This document shows, piece after piece, positions 31,702 through 43,020 of a stretch of 64,000 nt of DNA; position 1 is the first letter of the stretch; the number at the start of each line of letters is the position of its first letter. The DNA comes from Symsagittifera roscoffensis (lineage: Eukaryota > Xenacoelomorpha > Acoela > Convolutidae): contig NC_087068.1 of NCBI RefSeq assembly GCF_963678635.1, positions 32,304,318 to 32,368,317 on the forward strand, in the 5' to 3' direction. The notes under the pieces are model-generated. The model searched no databases, was not told the origin of the DNA, and saw nothing but the letters and a program-made list of their open reading frames with translations. The position numbers were made by a program, and so were the translations under genes.

Positions 31702-32835
31702 ATGAAAAAAGACCAAAATCTACCAAACAAAAATATATATAGTAATAACAGTTCAGGAAAACCACTTCCGAGCAACTCAAATTACACAAGGAATCAATCA
31801 CCACATAACTCAAGTTATAGAGGTAGATCATCCGAACGAGGAAATACACGAAATTTCTCACAAAATAGATATAACCGATCGATGAGCCAAAATAACCAAA
31901 ATAACTATCCACGATCGAATTCCAATACAACAGAATTTGTTTCTGGATCCAGTTCCCAATCAAACCCAAGGAATAGACACTATTCCAATAATCAATGACG
32001 AAACTCATCATACAACAGAAATAGAAACTATTCACATAATAGAAATAGAAGTTACTCAAACAATCGAAATCAGAATTACCCGAACAATCGATCAAGGAAT
32101 AATTCATATAATAGATCAAACTATCACAGATCAAACGATAATTATCAAAACAGATCACAAAATAATTCACAAAATCGAAACTCAAGTTACAATAATCGAT
32201 ACAGAAATTATTCCCAGTCACCACATAGAAATAATAACCGTTATCCTGATTCTAAACATCGATACAGAAGTAGCACACCAAAACATCAAAGACAAATTAA
32301 TCAAGTGCAAATAAATGAAGAAACAACTTCAGACCCCCCAGATATTGATGACACAGGAAGTAACGAATTACAACTAAATCATATAAATTGTGAATCGTCA
32401 GATACAGAAAGTGATACAGATAATACCATCTCTGTAAATTTGATAACAGTCGAAAATGACTATGAACCTATCATATATGAACAACCTTTTACTTCACATA
32501 TATATGAAAATCAATTGGAACTACTTCACAATTACTATATTGGACCCATTGATAATACTCGAACTACACAAGAAGTAAACGGAATTAATACGGTAATTAA
32601 ACCCGATAAAAAAGACGAAACACAATGCTCAAACACAAAACATTTTTATGAAAATATACAAAAAGAACAACCAAGAGAAAAAGTTTGGACAATTCCATTT
32701 CTCTTAGAAAGCCCAAGAAACAAAGAATTTCAACCACCAGATCTTGAAATTGATTTTTTAATTGACTCAGGAGCAGAATCGAATATAATTAAAATTCCCA
32801 CATGGAATGAAATCAAAACATTGCATCAAAATTAA
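31702..32835 (+). pseudogene. Basic Ser/Arg/Asn-rich region and start of protease
   Basis: One frame runs from 31702 to 32835 with a single TGA at 31996-31998. The first ~190 codons are Arg/Asn/Ser/Tyr-rich (NRSMSQNNQNNYPR type), an RNA-binding-like spacer. An acidic part follows, then the retropepsin active-site motif LIDSGAESNII (Asp codon at 32764). A frame change occurs between ~32820 and 32835, after which protease continues in the next ORF. Confidence 0.7.
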
Positions 32836-33617
32836 CACCTCTTGAAACCTCTAGTAAATTAGCAACAGCACAAGGATCAACATTAGTAAATTATGGAAAA
32901 ATCCAATTATTTCTTCTCCCCACGAGAACAATGGAACAAAACAAAATTTTAAACAAACCATTTAAACAAATATTTCATTTTACTGATTTTAAACACAATA
33001 TCATTGGCATACCATTTGTATCTAAATATATACCAACAATAAACATCTTAAATAGTAAGATCCATATCAAAGATAAATACACAAAAACAAAAAATACAGC
33101 CCTAACATTCTTCCAAAGATTAAACAAACAACCACCATTTTTTTCAAAATTTTACCCCATTTACAACCAACAACGAAAACACCTGAAACCACTATCAGGA
33201 AATATTTATAATTTTTCATTAAAACAAGTTCACCAGTATAATAAAAGTCAAAATAAACAACAACTTTTTATGTCAGACTTCGAATTTAAACCTATTCACA
33301 AATTTTTCAAAACTACGATCTCATCTATAAAATATTCGAAAAACACGAATTCCGACATCATTTCATTACACGTGTATAATAATACACCGTATCAAGTAAC
33401 ATTACCCTTAGGACTTTTAGGATATTGTGAAACAAATGCTACAATTTCACCTATTAATGAAGTAGCCTACCGTGTTAATAATATAATTCGATTATTAGAT
33501 ATTTGCCAATCAACATTTCTTGACAAAGAATTATCCATAAATAATATCATAAGTAATGAAAAAAGAAACACAGATTACTTCACAAAAACACCATATTTTA
33601 AACCATTATTCAAATAA
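32823..33617 (+). pseudogene. Protease C-terminal part and linker to RT
   Basis: Frame 3 continues from the shift: TPLETSSKLATAQGS, then FKHNIIGIPFVSKYIP, which resembles the retropepsin G-x-x-F/hydrophobic-I-G-x-P region. About 170 further residues of unknown role follow and end at TAA 33615-33617. The sequence before RT resumes in other frames (33602-33765 in frame 2, 33721-33800 in frame 1). Confidence 0.6.
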
Positions 33618-33720
33618 CAAATTACACAAAACAACAACAAAAATTTTTAACAATGTTCAATTTTGAACATTCACAAATTACACAAATTGAATTTGATAAA
33701 TTAGCAAAACAACTGTCAAA

Positions 33721-34302
33721 AAATATTCAACAGTCTACGCAAAATTAAAATTTGACGTTGGAAAAATTAGTTCATCACTACACCTCCCGTTAAAACCCGC
33801 GCAGTTTTCAAAAAACAAAGAGCCAGTAAAATACCAATTCACTTACATGACAATGTAAACAGATTACTTGACATTTTAGAACAATACGAAATTATCTCAC
33901 CAGCAAATAAGGAAGAACAACCAAAAGGTAACACCTTTATCAACCCTGTTATCATTCTAGCAAAAGGTGAATCACTAAAAATAGTTTTAGACGCTAGATA
34001 CCTCAATTCACTAATTGACGAATCAAAATGCAATTGGCCTATTGAACCGATACAAGTTATCTTAACAAAGATAAATAGTAAATGTTTCACAACCGCAGAT
34101 ATGAATAGTGCTTATAATCAAATGCCACTAGATGAACAATCACGACGTTTAACACAATTTGTTATTGGAAATCAACAATATGAATTCAATCGCTTATTCT
34201 ATGGAATATCCATAGGACCAGCAGCTTTTTCAGCTTTTATGAGTAAAATTTTTAGACCACTAATACTCAAAAAAAGCAATCACATACTTAGATGATGTTT
34301 TT
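33721..34302 (+). pseudogene. Reverse transcriptase, N-terminal and palm (broken)
   Basis: Frame 1 carries STVYAKLKFDVGKIS. Frame 3 (about 33780-34295) then carries KIPIHLHDNVNRLLDILEQY, KIVLDARYLNSL, TTADMNSAYNQMPLDE and FNRLFYGISIGPAAFSAFMS, which are RT motifs 1-4. The first catalytic Asp is in TADMNSAY. A run of seven A at ~34268-34275 marks another frame change, after which YLDD (34285-34296) appears in frame 1. RT copies element RNA into DNA; this copy cannot be translated intact. Confidence 0.85.
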
Positions 34303-35451
34303 ATGCAATCACAAACTAAAGGAGAAATGTTTACAGTTTTAGAACAGTATCATAAAATACTTCAGAACGAAAATCTGAAGGCAGCTCCCGATAAATCATA
34401 CTTCTTTCTAACACGCGTTAAATTTTTAGGACATAATATAGAACGAGAAACTATCACTCCATTAAAATCACGCATTGATGCCATTCAAAAACTTCAGCCA
34501 CCTACAAATAAAAAGAAAATCCCAGAAATTCTTGGAATGTTAAATTTCTTAAGTAAATATGTTTACAAAATGCAATTATACTTAAGACCCTTCTATAATA
34601 TCCTCAGACAACAAAATAATTTTGAATGGACCACTGAACATCAAACACGATATAAAGAAATTAAAAAACTTTTAACTGAACAAATTTCAAATACAATTCC
34701 AGATCCAAATCAACCATTCTATGCAATGTGCGATGCTTCAAATTTTGGCATCGGCGCAGCATTGCTACAATCACATAGTGGAACAAATAAAATGAACCTT
34801 ATATCAGCAAATTCACGATTATTCACTCAAGCAGAGCTACGACTCTTAACTCTAATGAGAGAATGTACAGCTATAATTTATACACTTACAGAATATGAAT
34901 TTGGATCAAAACACCCAACAGTTCTATTCACAGATCACAAACCAATTATATTTCTCTTTACACAAAAGTCAAATCCAAATCCTAGAATTTATAGATTTCA
35001 ACTAATTCCAATGAAACTTCGAAACTTACATATAGTTTGGACAGCAGGAAAAAACCTTGCGTTACCAGATACATTAAGTCGAAATACGCCACCTGAATTA
35101 CTTACACGAAAAACAACAGTTGAAGTACCACAAAATATTAAATTTTATCTCGCAAAAGATAAAACATCACCCCGACTAGAATGCAAATATGCAGTAAAAA
35201 CTGACATTGATCAATCTCAAATAAATAATTTACAGCATTTTCCACTCTACTTAGATTGCCAAAACAATCACTACGAAGTTGATTTACTAGGCACATCAAC
35301 TTTTAAACCAATTCCATACTCACAATGGATAAAAAATAACACTCAACAAAAAAGAATAAAACAAAACTCGCATAAAAAAGACCTTTTCCCATTAGTCGAA
35401 AAAGAAAATTTAACCGATAAAATAAATTTATCAGGAACTGCAAACAAATGA
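34285..35451 (+). pseudogene. RT YLDD motif to RNase H
   Basis: 389 codons without a stop. YLDDVFMQS (RT motif 5), KFLGHNIERETITP (thumb region), GMLNFLSKYVYKMQ, then RNase H: FYAMCDASNFGIGAALLQ (Asp), RLLTLMRECTAIIY (Glu), VLFTDHKPIIFLF (Asp), and VWTAGKNLALPDTLSR. The residues match Ty3/Gypsy RNase H order. The longest preserved pol piece, ending TGA at 35449-35451. Confidence 0.88.
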
Positions 35452-35529
35452 TTCAAAATACACAATAAATCAAGTTTTTGACCTCCATGACCCTCTTGAC
35501 ACAATTCCCCTATCAAAACTAGTAATTGA

Positions 35530-36108
35530 CAAAATTTTTCTCCCCCAACAGATAAAATTACACTTGAATTTTTAAAACAATATCAAAATCTCGACCCAGT
35601 AATTAGACAACTAAAATCATGGCACAAATACAAAACTGAGCCCGTAAAAGCAGATACCACAATTTTAGGAAATAAAACATTCCTCCGATTTTTCCGAAAA
35701 TTTAATAACACAACAATTAATGAAAATACAGATCTTTTAGAATATCATTTAAACGATTCAAAAGTTTCCTGTCTTCCTTTAAGTATGATATTATTAGCTT
35801 TTAACATCTCACAAACACAAAATACTAAAGGACACTCCGGATCAGAAAAAACATACTCAAACTTTACACAAAATTTTTATTTCCCAAAAGCACCAATTTG
35901 GATAAAAGTATTATGCAATGATTGTATAATATGTCAATCAAACAAACCCTATCCAAATCAAAAACAAATAGCACAAAACAAGATTTTAAAGGACAAAAAT
36001 TATATTTTAACCATCGCATTTCATTCGATACAAATGGACCAATTTCACCATCCTCTGAAGGAAACTCCTACATTATGGTCATTGTTGACGCATTCACACA
36101 TTATGTAG
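35530..36108 (+). pseudogene. Integrase N-terminal zinc-binding region (shifted)
   Basis: Frame 1, open from 35530. Carries LDPVIRQLKSWHKYK (pre-integrase segment) and an integrase zinc region with GHSGSEKTYSNFT and CNDCIICQSNK. Only the second His of the usual H-H pair is evident; the expected first His position reads Gln/Asn. Sense coding passes to frame 3 somewhere between ~35955 and 36010. Confidence 0.75.
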
Positions 36109-36422
36109 CCCTCAACCCAGTACCACATTGTAATGCTTATTATGCTTACACGACGCTTTATGAACATTGGATAGCTAAATTCGGACTACCCGAAATCTTA
36201 CTTACAGACAACGGTACAGAATTCATAAATAATGAAATCATCACACTATGCCAGTTATATAACATCAAACATAAACCACGTACATCTCATGCACGATGGA
36301 CAAACGGTTTAGTCGAAGGTATGAACCGTTCACTACAAGAATATCTCCGATGTATCATAAATGGAAATGATACAAAATACACAGAATGGTCAGCAGATGT
36401 AAAACTATTTCCCTTAGCATAA
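35955..36422 (+). pseudogene. Integrase catalytic core (DDE)
   Basis: Frame 3. SFDTNGPISPSS (first Asp), YIMVIVDAFTHYVALNPV, LLTDNGTEFINNE (second Asp), RTSHARWTNGLVEGMNRSL (catalytic Glu). All three catalytic acids are present. Ends TAA at 36420-36422 through another frame change; coding resumes in frame 1 with TTTLGMSPYEMVF. Confidence 0.85.
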
Positions 36423-37158
36423 TTCACAAATCACGACAACTTTAGGAATGTCACCATACGAAATGGTTTTCAATCAAAAGCCACGTAAACCAATTATGTT
36501 TACAGCAAATTCCCATAAAAATGCACAAGGTTTTTGCCAACCAAATAAAGACTCAATTTGTTATAACCTACCTTTACACACACATGATGAAGATCATTTT
36601 CATCATCCACAAATTATTAAATTAGGCTCCGGCACACACACCGAATGGATTTTAATTAGAGATAGAAAACACAATGAAGTTTCCCAAAAATTAACAAAGA
36701 AATTGTTACAAAGGCAAAACATTAACGATCAAATTAATTCACGCTTTACACCAGCCACAGATTTAAAAATTGGAACATTTGTCTTAATACCTAACTTTAA
36801 TACGCAAAAAGGAATCTCTAAAAAATTACAACCCCTTCGAAAAGGACCATACCAAATAATTGCCAAACCCACTGACGTAACGTATAAACTCACAGATTCA
36901 AATAAAAAAGAAATTGTTCAACATCGTAACAATCTATTGCCCTACTACCCAAAAGAATACGCGCTACGCGAATTAACTCAATTATATTCTTTCACAGGTT
37001 TAAAAGTTATTCAAAATCACCCACATACAGATAAAGAAATTGATGAACAACACAACATTCATCAAGAAAATCAAAATCAAACACAAATCAAAGCCAAAAA
37101 CAATCAAAAAATACCAGACCCAAAAATACCTAAAAAAAAAGAAAAAACAGGCAAATGA
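36421..37158 (+). pseudogene. Integrase C-terminal region with GPY/F-type motif
   Basis: Frame 1. GMSPYEMVFNQKPRKPIM closes the core. LKIGTFVLIPN ... LRKGPYQIIAKPTDVTYKL is the GPY/F module found after Gypsy-type and retroviral integrases, followed by HRNNLLPYYPKEY. The Lys/Gln/Asn-rich tail ends TGA (37156-37158). No chromodomain is visible. Confidence 0.82.
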
Positions 37159-37797
37159 TAGAAAAATTTTTACCACAAGAACAAGTAGAAAAATCAGAAC
37201 ATAGAGAATCATCACGACTTAGAAATCAACCACGTAAAAACTACAAAACATTCATTCCACAATCTAAAATACTAAAGAAAGTTGAATGTCAAAAACAACT
37301 TTGATTTTAAAAATTAATAACTTTTGCACCTCTGGATCATTCTGAACTTTCATTTTTCATGATAACATGCTGACAAGTACGCAACAATTCTAGTTCAAAT
37401 TCAGCCAATAGGATTCACTTAAATCCGTCACCTTCTATATCTCTAACACCAACCTATTAGCCGAAAGATATTAAACTCCAGGCATATCTATAACTATAAC
37501 TTTACAACCTCCAGGTCAAAAATAAGCAACTCGATAAAACTTGACAACTAAAATAAATACCATCATAATATTACAACCCTCACCTATCTAATAACGCAAA
37601 GATCAACAATATTTTCCCAACTCAGACCTCAAAAACCCTCCAACCAAAAATGGCAAATTAGCCTAAAGTAAAAAAGGACCATATTCATTTGGCCTAAAGT
37701 ACAACTATCTCAAAAATACCCCAGATCACCCGACAAACAAAAACAAAGCAAAGAAGAACTCCCGAACACCATAAAATTAGCCCCCAACAACTTTTCA
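36567..37797 (+). repeat. Tandem duplication in pol 3' end, copy 1 (1,231 bp)
   Basis: Repeated at 37798-39028 with only about four or five substitutions, e.g. GCGCTACG/GCACTACG and CCCGAAC/CCCAAAC. Junction TTTTCAC/CTACC. Covers the integrase C-terminal half and ~640 bp of following noncoding sequence. Confidence 0.92.
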
Positions 37798-39028
37798 CCT
37801 ACCTTTACACACACATGATGAAGATCATTTTCATCATCCACAAATTATTAAATTAGGCTCCGGCACACACACCGAATGGATTTTAATTAGAGATAGAAAA
37901 CACAATGAAGTTTCCCAAAGATTAACAAAGAAATTGTTACAAAGGCAAAACATTAACGATCAAATTAATTCACGCTTTACACCAGCCACAGATTTAAAAA
38001 TTGGAACATTTGTCTTAATACCTAACTTTAATACGCAAAAAGGAATCTCTAAAAAATTACAACCCCTTCGAAAAGGACCATACCAAATAATTGCCAAACC
38101 CACTGACGTAACGTATAAACTCACAGATTCAAATAAAAAAGAAATTGTTCAACATCGTAACAATCTATTGCCCTACTACCCAAAAGAATACGCACTACGC
38201 GAATTAACTCAATTATATTCTTTCACAGGTTTAAAAGTTATTCAAAATCACCCACATACAGAAAAAGAAATTGATGAACAACACAACATTCATCAAGAAA
38301 ATCAAAATCAAACACAAATCAAAGCCAAAAACAATCAAAAAATACCAGACCCAAAAATACCTAAAAAAAAAGAAAAAACAGGCAAATGATAGAAAAATTT
38401 TTACCACAAGAACAAGTAGAAAAATCAGAACATAGAGAATCATCACGACTTAGAAATCAACCACGTAAAAACTACAAAACATTCATTCCACAATCTAAAA
38501 TACTAAAGAAAGTTGAATGTCAAAAACAACTTTGATTTTAAAAATTAATAACTTTTGCACCTCTGGATCATTCTGAACTTTCATTTTTCATGATAACATG
38601 CTGACAAGTACGCAACAATTCTAGTTCAAATTCAGCCAATAGGATTCACTTAAATCCGTCACCTTCTATATCTCTAACACCAACCTATTAGCCGAAAGAT
38701 ATTAAACTCCAGGCATATCTATAACTATAACTTTACAACCTCCAGGTCAAAAATAAGCAACTCGATAAAACTTGACAACTAAAATAAATACCATCATAAT
38801 ATTACAACCCTCACCTATCTAATAACGCAAAGATCAACAATATTTTCCCAACTCAGACCTCAAAAACCCTCCAACCAAAAATGGCAAATTAGCCTAAAGT
38901 AAAAAAGGACCATATTCATTTGGCCTAAAGTACAACTATCTCAAAAATACCCCAGATCACCCGACAAACAAAAACAAAGCAAAGAAGAACTCCCAAACAC
39001 CATAAAATTAGCCCCCAACAACTTTTCA
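37798..39028 (+). repeat. Tandem duplication, copy 2
   Basis: Contains a headless duplicate of the integrase C-terminal frame (37934-38389 as an ORF) that could not make an integrase. Sequence beyond 39028 is unique. Confidence 0.92.
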
Positions 39029-39129
39029 CAAAACTCAACCCACTTGTCAAAAAATCCATAAATAACTCGACCACACTTGAATCTCGCCTCAAACACCAAA
39101 AAATATTCGACAAAGAAATCATTTTTTAA

Positions 39130-39282
39130 ATGCTCTTCTCTCGATCAGTCAATATCTTTAAAAATACAATTTTAAACTTTTTAATAAACTTTTTTATACT
39201 ATTCAAACTTTTGTTCATATTTCTATTTGATACTTTTGAAGCTTTTATAATCATTTTAATAATCTTTTGCAACATTTTTTAA
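39130..39282 (+). CDS. 50-codon very hydrophobic ORF
   Basis: ATG at 39130, TAA at 39280-39282. Mostly Phe/Leu/Ile (FLINFFILFKLLFIFLF), predicted membrane-spanning. It lies between pol and env. AT-rich DNA readily produces such frames, so it may be chance. Confidence 0.3.
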   Translation: MLFSRSVNIFKNTILNFLINFFILFKLLFIFLFDTFEAFIIILIIFCNIF

Positions 39283-39452
39283 ATTTTCTACTCCCTATTT
39301 GAAATATATCTCCAACTTTCGCAAATCATTGATCATATTCACACGTACGATAATTCAAAGTCTATTTAAATGATACGAACAATTTTTAGTAGAACAGATT
39401 TTTTTTACTATTTGTAATTTTCATCATATTTTTATCATCCCTAATACTGACA

Positions 39453-40410
39453 ATGTGCAAATGTGTAAAAAAGGCAATAGTAACATTCGCCTTACAAACA
39501 ATCCTTTTAACTCTTTTCATTGAAGAATACTACAATAAACATAAATCTTCCCACTAGAAAACATCAATCAGAACACTTTCAAAAATTGCTACCAACAATC
39601 ACAAAATCAGTCTTCACCGACATCATCCCAAGAAAACCCAGCAATACCCACAACTACCCAAAACCCCCAAACATCCACACGAATTTCTTTTGAAGAAACT
39701 CCCACACTACTTTCACAACAGAGCACCTCAATTATACCATCAGAATACTTAGGTTCAACACCAACATCTGAACAAATACGTGAAAATCCCCTTAATCCCC
39801 CCAATCCCACCGCACGACTACCATATTGGGCAACACACTCGTACACACAAGGTGAACCAAACCTAGTGAATGATCCAATAAATATTTCTACGGATACAAC
39901 ACAATCATCACTACCAGAAACATTATCACTACCGTCAACACCATCATTAAGTCAAATTTCACCGACGCTTTTCCCTTTAAATTTCCCAAATAACCTCGAC
40001 GCTAGATATCGAGAACAATCATCAACAAATATCCCTTTACAACTAGACTGGAATACATTCGTAGCCCCCCACCATTATTTGGACGACATCAACATAGTAA
40101 CCGACTCCACAGTTGGGCACTCAACAGACTACAATATAGATAAGATATCCACGAAGATATTCGTGAACACAATATTCAAATACTTCAACAAAATAGTCTC
40201 CAATTGAAATTCGAAATCATGATCAAACTTAACAATATTGTTCAACATCCCTTCCCATTAAATCCACCAAATATAACAGCTCAATCGAAACCACCACCAT
40301 GTATAACAACTGAAGTCATATATAAATACGATAGATATACAAAAAACACAATTGGTTACATCACATTTTATAACCCATACTCAGGATTATCATACACATG
40401 TATATTCTAA
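39453..40410 (+). pseudogene. P/S/T-rich ORF between pol and env (frameshifted)
   Basis: A short frame (39453-39557) starts MCKCVKKAIVTFALQTILLT, which looks like a signal or anchor. Frame 2 is then open from 39545 to 40207 (about 220 codons), Ser/Thr/Pro-rich with RLPYWATHSY and LQLDWNTFVAPHHYLDD. Coding passes to frame 1 near 40140 (EDIREHNIQILQQNSLQLK, coil-like) and ends at TAA 40408-40410, 12 bp past the env ATG. This could be a former accessory or surface protein. No family recognised. Confidence 0.5.
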
Positions 40411-42845
40411 AAATATTAACATTTCAACACATCTTTTCTCTAATATTTTCTGAACAAAACACAAATCCTTCTCCATGCACAGGACCCCAGGAATTATTAG
40501 TAACACACTACGATTGTGAAGAAAACGAACCAAAAACACTACACAAATATGCAATAAATCAAGTACCACAATGCGAAACAGAACCACACGCTATAGAAAC
40601 TACAAATGTAATAGCAACATTGTATTCAAAAGCCCGAGCAACAACAGTCACAGGATATAAATTTACCGCAACATTTTCAGAAAAGAAAGTACACTGTTTA
40701 CAAGTTTCCAATGGAAATGAGAACCGACTTGATCACGAATCATTCTATCAAAGTAATATAGAACGACTTTTAAATCTAAATCCCGATGATTGTAAAAACG
40801 AACTACTCAGACTAAACATTACAAGAAATTAAAACTAAGTAAACTTAAGTAAATTGAAAGTAAACTTCCAAGTCTTTGCCGATTCTGTACATCAAGCACA
40901 ACTTGAACGATATCAAGGACATATAAAATTAGACGAAAAATACCGATACAACGGCGCACACGGAGGATTAACTTATGACATACACGATAAAAACTGGATA
41001 CAATATATTGGAATAAATGACCCCTCAAACTGCAAAGCAGACACAAAAAATAAAGGATATCAAGAAATAAAGTTTTTCGATTGGAAAATACAACTCGAAA
41101 AAGTACAACTCACACGATATTTATCTGATAATACAATGATCTATCAAGGAATTAGATTACCTTGCAAAAATGATCAGGGCTATTGTGACCCTACAACAAG
41201 AACCCAAGCAACAATTGTTTGGTTTCCCGAAGATACATGCACAACATTCCAAGTAGCAAAAATACACGCTCGAATGATAAAATTTCATGAAAAATATTTT
41301 ATAGAATCTATCCCATACGAACAAGTAAATCCATCCCGAAAACAGGGTAATGATTTTAGAAATATTCATGATATAGAAAATAAATTAACACGTTTCCAAA
41401 TCTATCAACAAACAGAAATTGCATGTAAATACAGAAATCCACTTTATAAGACACAATATTCTGAAATACTTGTCGAATACGAAAAAGGTTTCAACATGAA
41501 CACTGGAAAAATAAGTCTTGACCCCTATGCCACAAGTCACCCTATAAATGAAGGAACATCATACATACCAGTTAACTTTCAAAAAAGCACAGGTCAACCT
41601 GGTGGAAAACTAACACCACATGACAGTAAAAGTACACGTTTACAAGAACTATCACTAATGAATAGCACCTATTTCGGTAATATTCATTACGATATCCACT
41701 TGGATTTGAAGTTAGACTACACAATTAGTCGAATTTTTCAAGAAATGTCACTCTCCGAATTAGAAACACTTCACCAACTATGCGAATTGGAAAGAACACC
41801 AATCCTACAATCACTCGCACTAGCAGTACTAAAAATACCCTACGCAGGATACTTATTATCAGGAATTAAATCAAATTTTCTAGACTACGAAGGAAATATT
41901 TTATGGTTTTATACTTGTACCAAAAAAGTATCACCATTATATGTTTTTGAAGACAAACGTTGTTATAAAAAAATCCCTATATTCTATAAAAATAAAGTAC
42001 ATTTTGTCGACACACTTTCAAGACGAACATATTTTTGGGATACCGTAGTCCCATGTGGATCAGAAAACAGCCACAATGTAGTACAATGGAATCCTGATGA
42101 AGATAAATACTATCTCCATACACCATACCCTACGTTAATGCAGTCACTTAAAAAATTTTCACCCGAAAGCATCAGAGCTATTGCTCGTAATCCAAATATT
42201 GATTTACAATCAATTGGAATATATTCTAAATCAGATATCCAACATGACATTAGAACACAACAATTTCAAGAATTATTTACACAAATGGACACAATACAAA
42301 GACATTCAATTGACCAGAATTTAAGAAAACTTGCCGAAACCGCAGGATTTGCAGATATTTATACACAAGATTATAGCGGATATTTAAAAGACATTAAAGA
42401 CTAGATATATTTAAACGGTGAAAAATACAGACCACATAATATCTCACCAATAAATATTTTCAGTTTTGTCACCCTAAAAAACGAAGTTCTAGCTTTTCTA
42501 GGATGGCCCTATTACATCTTAGAAAAATTAACTATCTTATACGCCATGTTTAGTTTTATAGGATTTCTTTTCTCACTTTTAAAAGGAATCTATAACACAT
42601 GCGCTATACACACACAAGTTATCAGACAAGCAAGTGTAGCACGTATACTATTTGCAGGATTTTTTGGAATTTTTTTATCATCAGTAAACAAAATACTTCT
42701 AGATGCACAAATAAAAGAATATAACACAAAAGTATCCACAAGACAAAACACTTACGACGAAGAACAAAAAAATATAGAGATAACACCTACCGCACCACAG
42801 TTGCCACCCCTAACAAAATCATTCATCATCATTAGTTCCCCGTAA
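40398..42845 (+). pseudogene. env-like glycoprotein gene, interrupted
   Basis: A single frame from ATG 40398 to TAA 42843-42845 (about 816 codons), interrupted by in-frame stops at 40830, 40836 and 42402. It begins with a signal-peptide-like MYILKILTFQHIFSLIFSEQ. A Cys-containing ectodomain follows (YDCEENEP, QVPQCETEP, HCLQVS; later GIRLPCKNDQGYCDPTTRTQ and WFPEDTCTTF), with candidate N-glycosylation sites (NITRN, NSTYF). Two hydrophobic segments lie near the C-terminus (LYAMFSFIGFLFSLL, ILFAGFFGIFLSSV). The Cys spacing and the C-x-x-x-x-G-Y-C / V-W-F..C blocks recall class III (gB-like, chuvirus-type) glycoproteins more than baculovirus F-type env, but this is low-confidence inference. Confidence 0.72.
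40854..42404 (+). CDS. Longest uninterrupted piece of the env-like gene
   Basis: 516 codons between the double TAA and the TAG. Carries most of the ectodomain, including HLDLKLDYTISRIFQEMS and a membrane-proximal-looking LKIPYAGYLLSG. Coding continues in the same frame past the TAG (KYRPHNISPINIFSFVTL) into the membrane segments. Confidence 0.7.
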   Translation: MKVNFQVFADSVHQAQLERYQGHIKLDEKYRYNGAHGGLTYDIHDKNWIQYIGINDPSNCKADTKNKGYQEIKFFDWKIQLEKVQLTRYLSDNTMIYQGIRLPCKNDQGYCDPTTRTQATIVWFPEDTCTTFQVAKIHARMIKFHEKYFIESIPYEQVNPSRKQGNDFRNIHDIENKLTRFQIYQQTEIACKYRNPLYKTQYSEILVEYEKGFNMNTGKISLDPYATSHPINEGTSYIPVNFQKSTGQPGGKLTPHDSKSTRLQELSLMNSTYFGNIHYDIHLDLKLDYTISRIFQEMSLSELETLHQLCELERTPILQSLALAVLKIPYAGYLLSGIKSNFLDYEGNILWFYTCTKKVSPLYVFEDKRCYKKIPIFYKNKVHFVDTLSRRTYFWDTVVPCGSENSHNVVQWNPDEDKYYLHTPYPTLMQSLKKFSPESIRAIARNPNIDLQSIGIYSKSDIQHDIRTQQFQELFTQMDTIQRHSIDQNLRKLAETAGFADIYTQDYSGYLKDIKD

Positions 42846-43020
42846 TTTCCGAAACCTAGCAATCACAAATAATCCAAATTCTAGACCAAATATAGCACAA
42901 AGCCCCATCCAACAAATAATGACACATCATTCACAAAATGATAATACATAAGAACAAATTATAGAACAACCCCACACCACCACTTTTCAGTCTCAACATA
43001 AGGATTTTTTTTAGCCCACG

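Noticed and set aside
31577-32224. 215-codon Tyr/Asn/Cys-rich minus-strand frame.
   Set aside because: Composition is the complement of the Asn/Arg/Ser-rich retroelement region on the plus strand.
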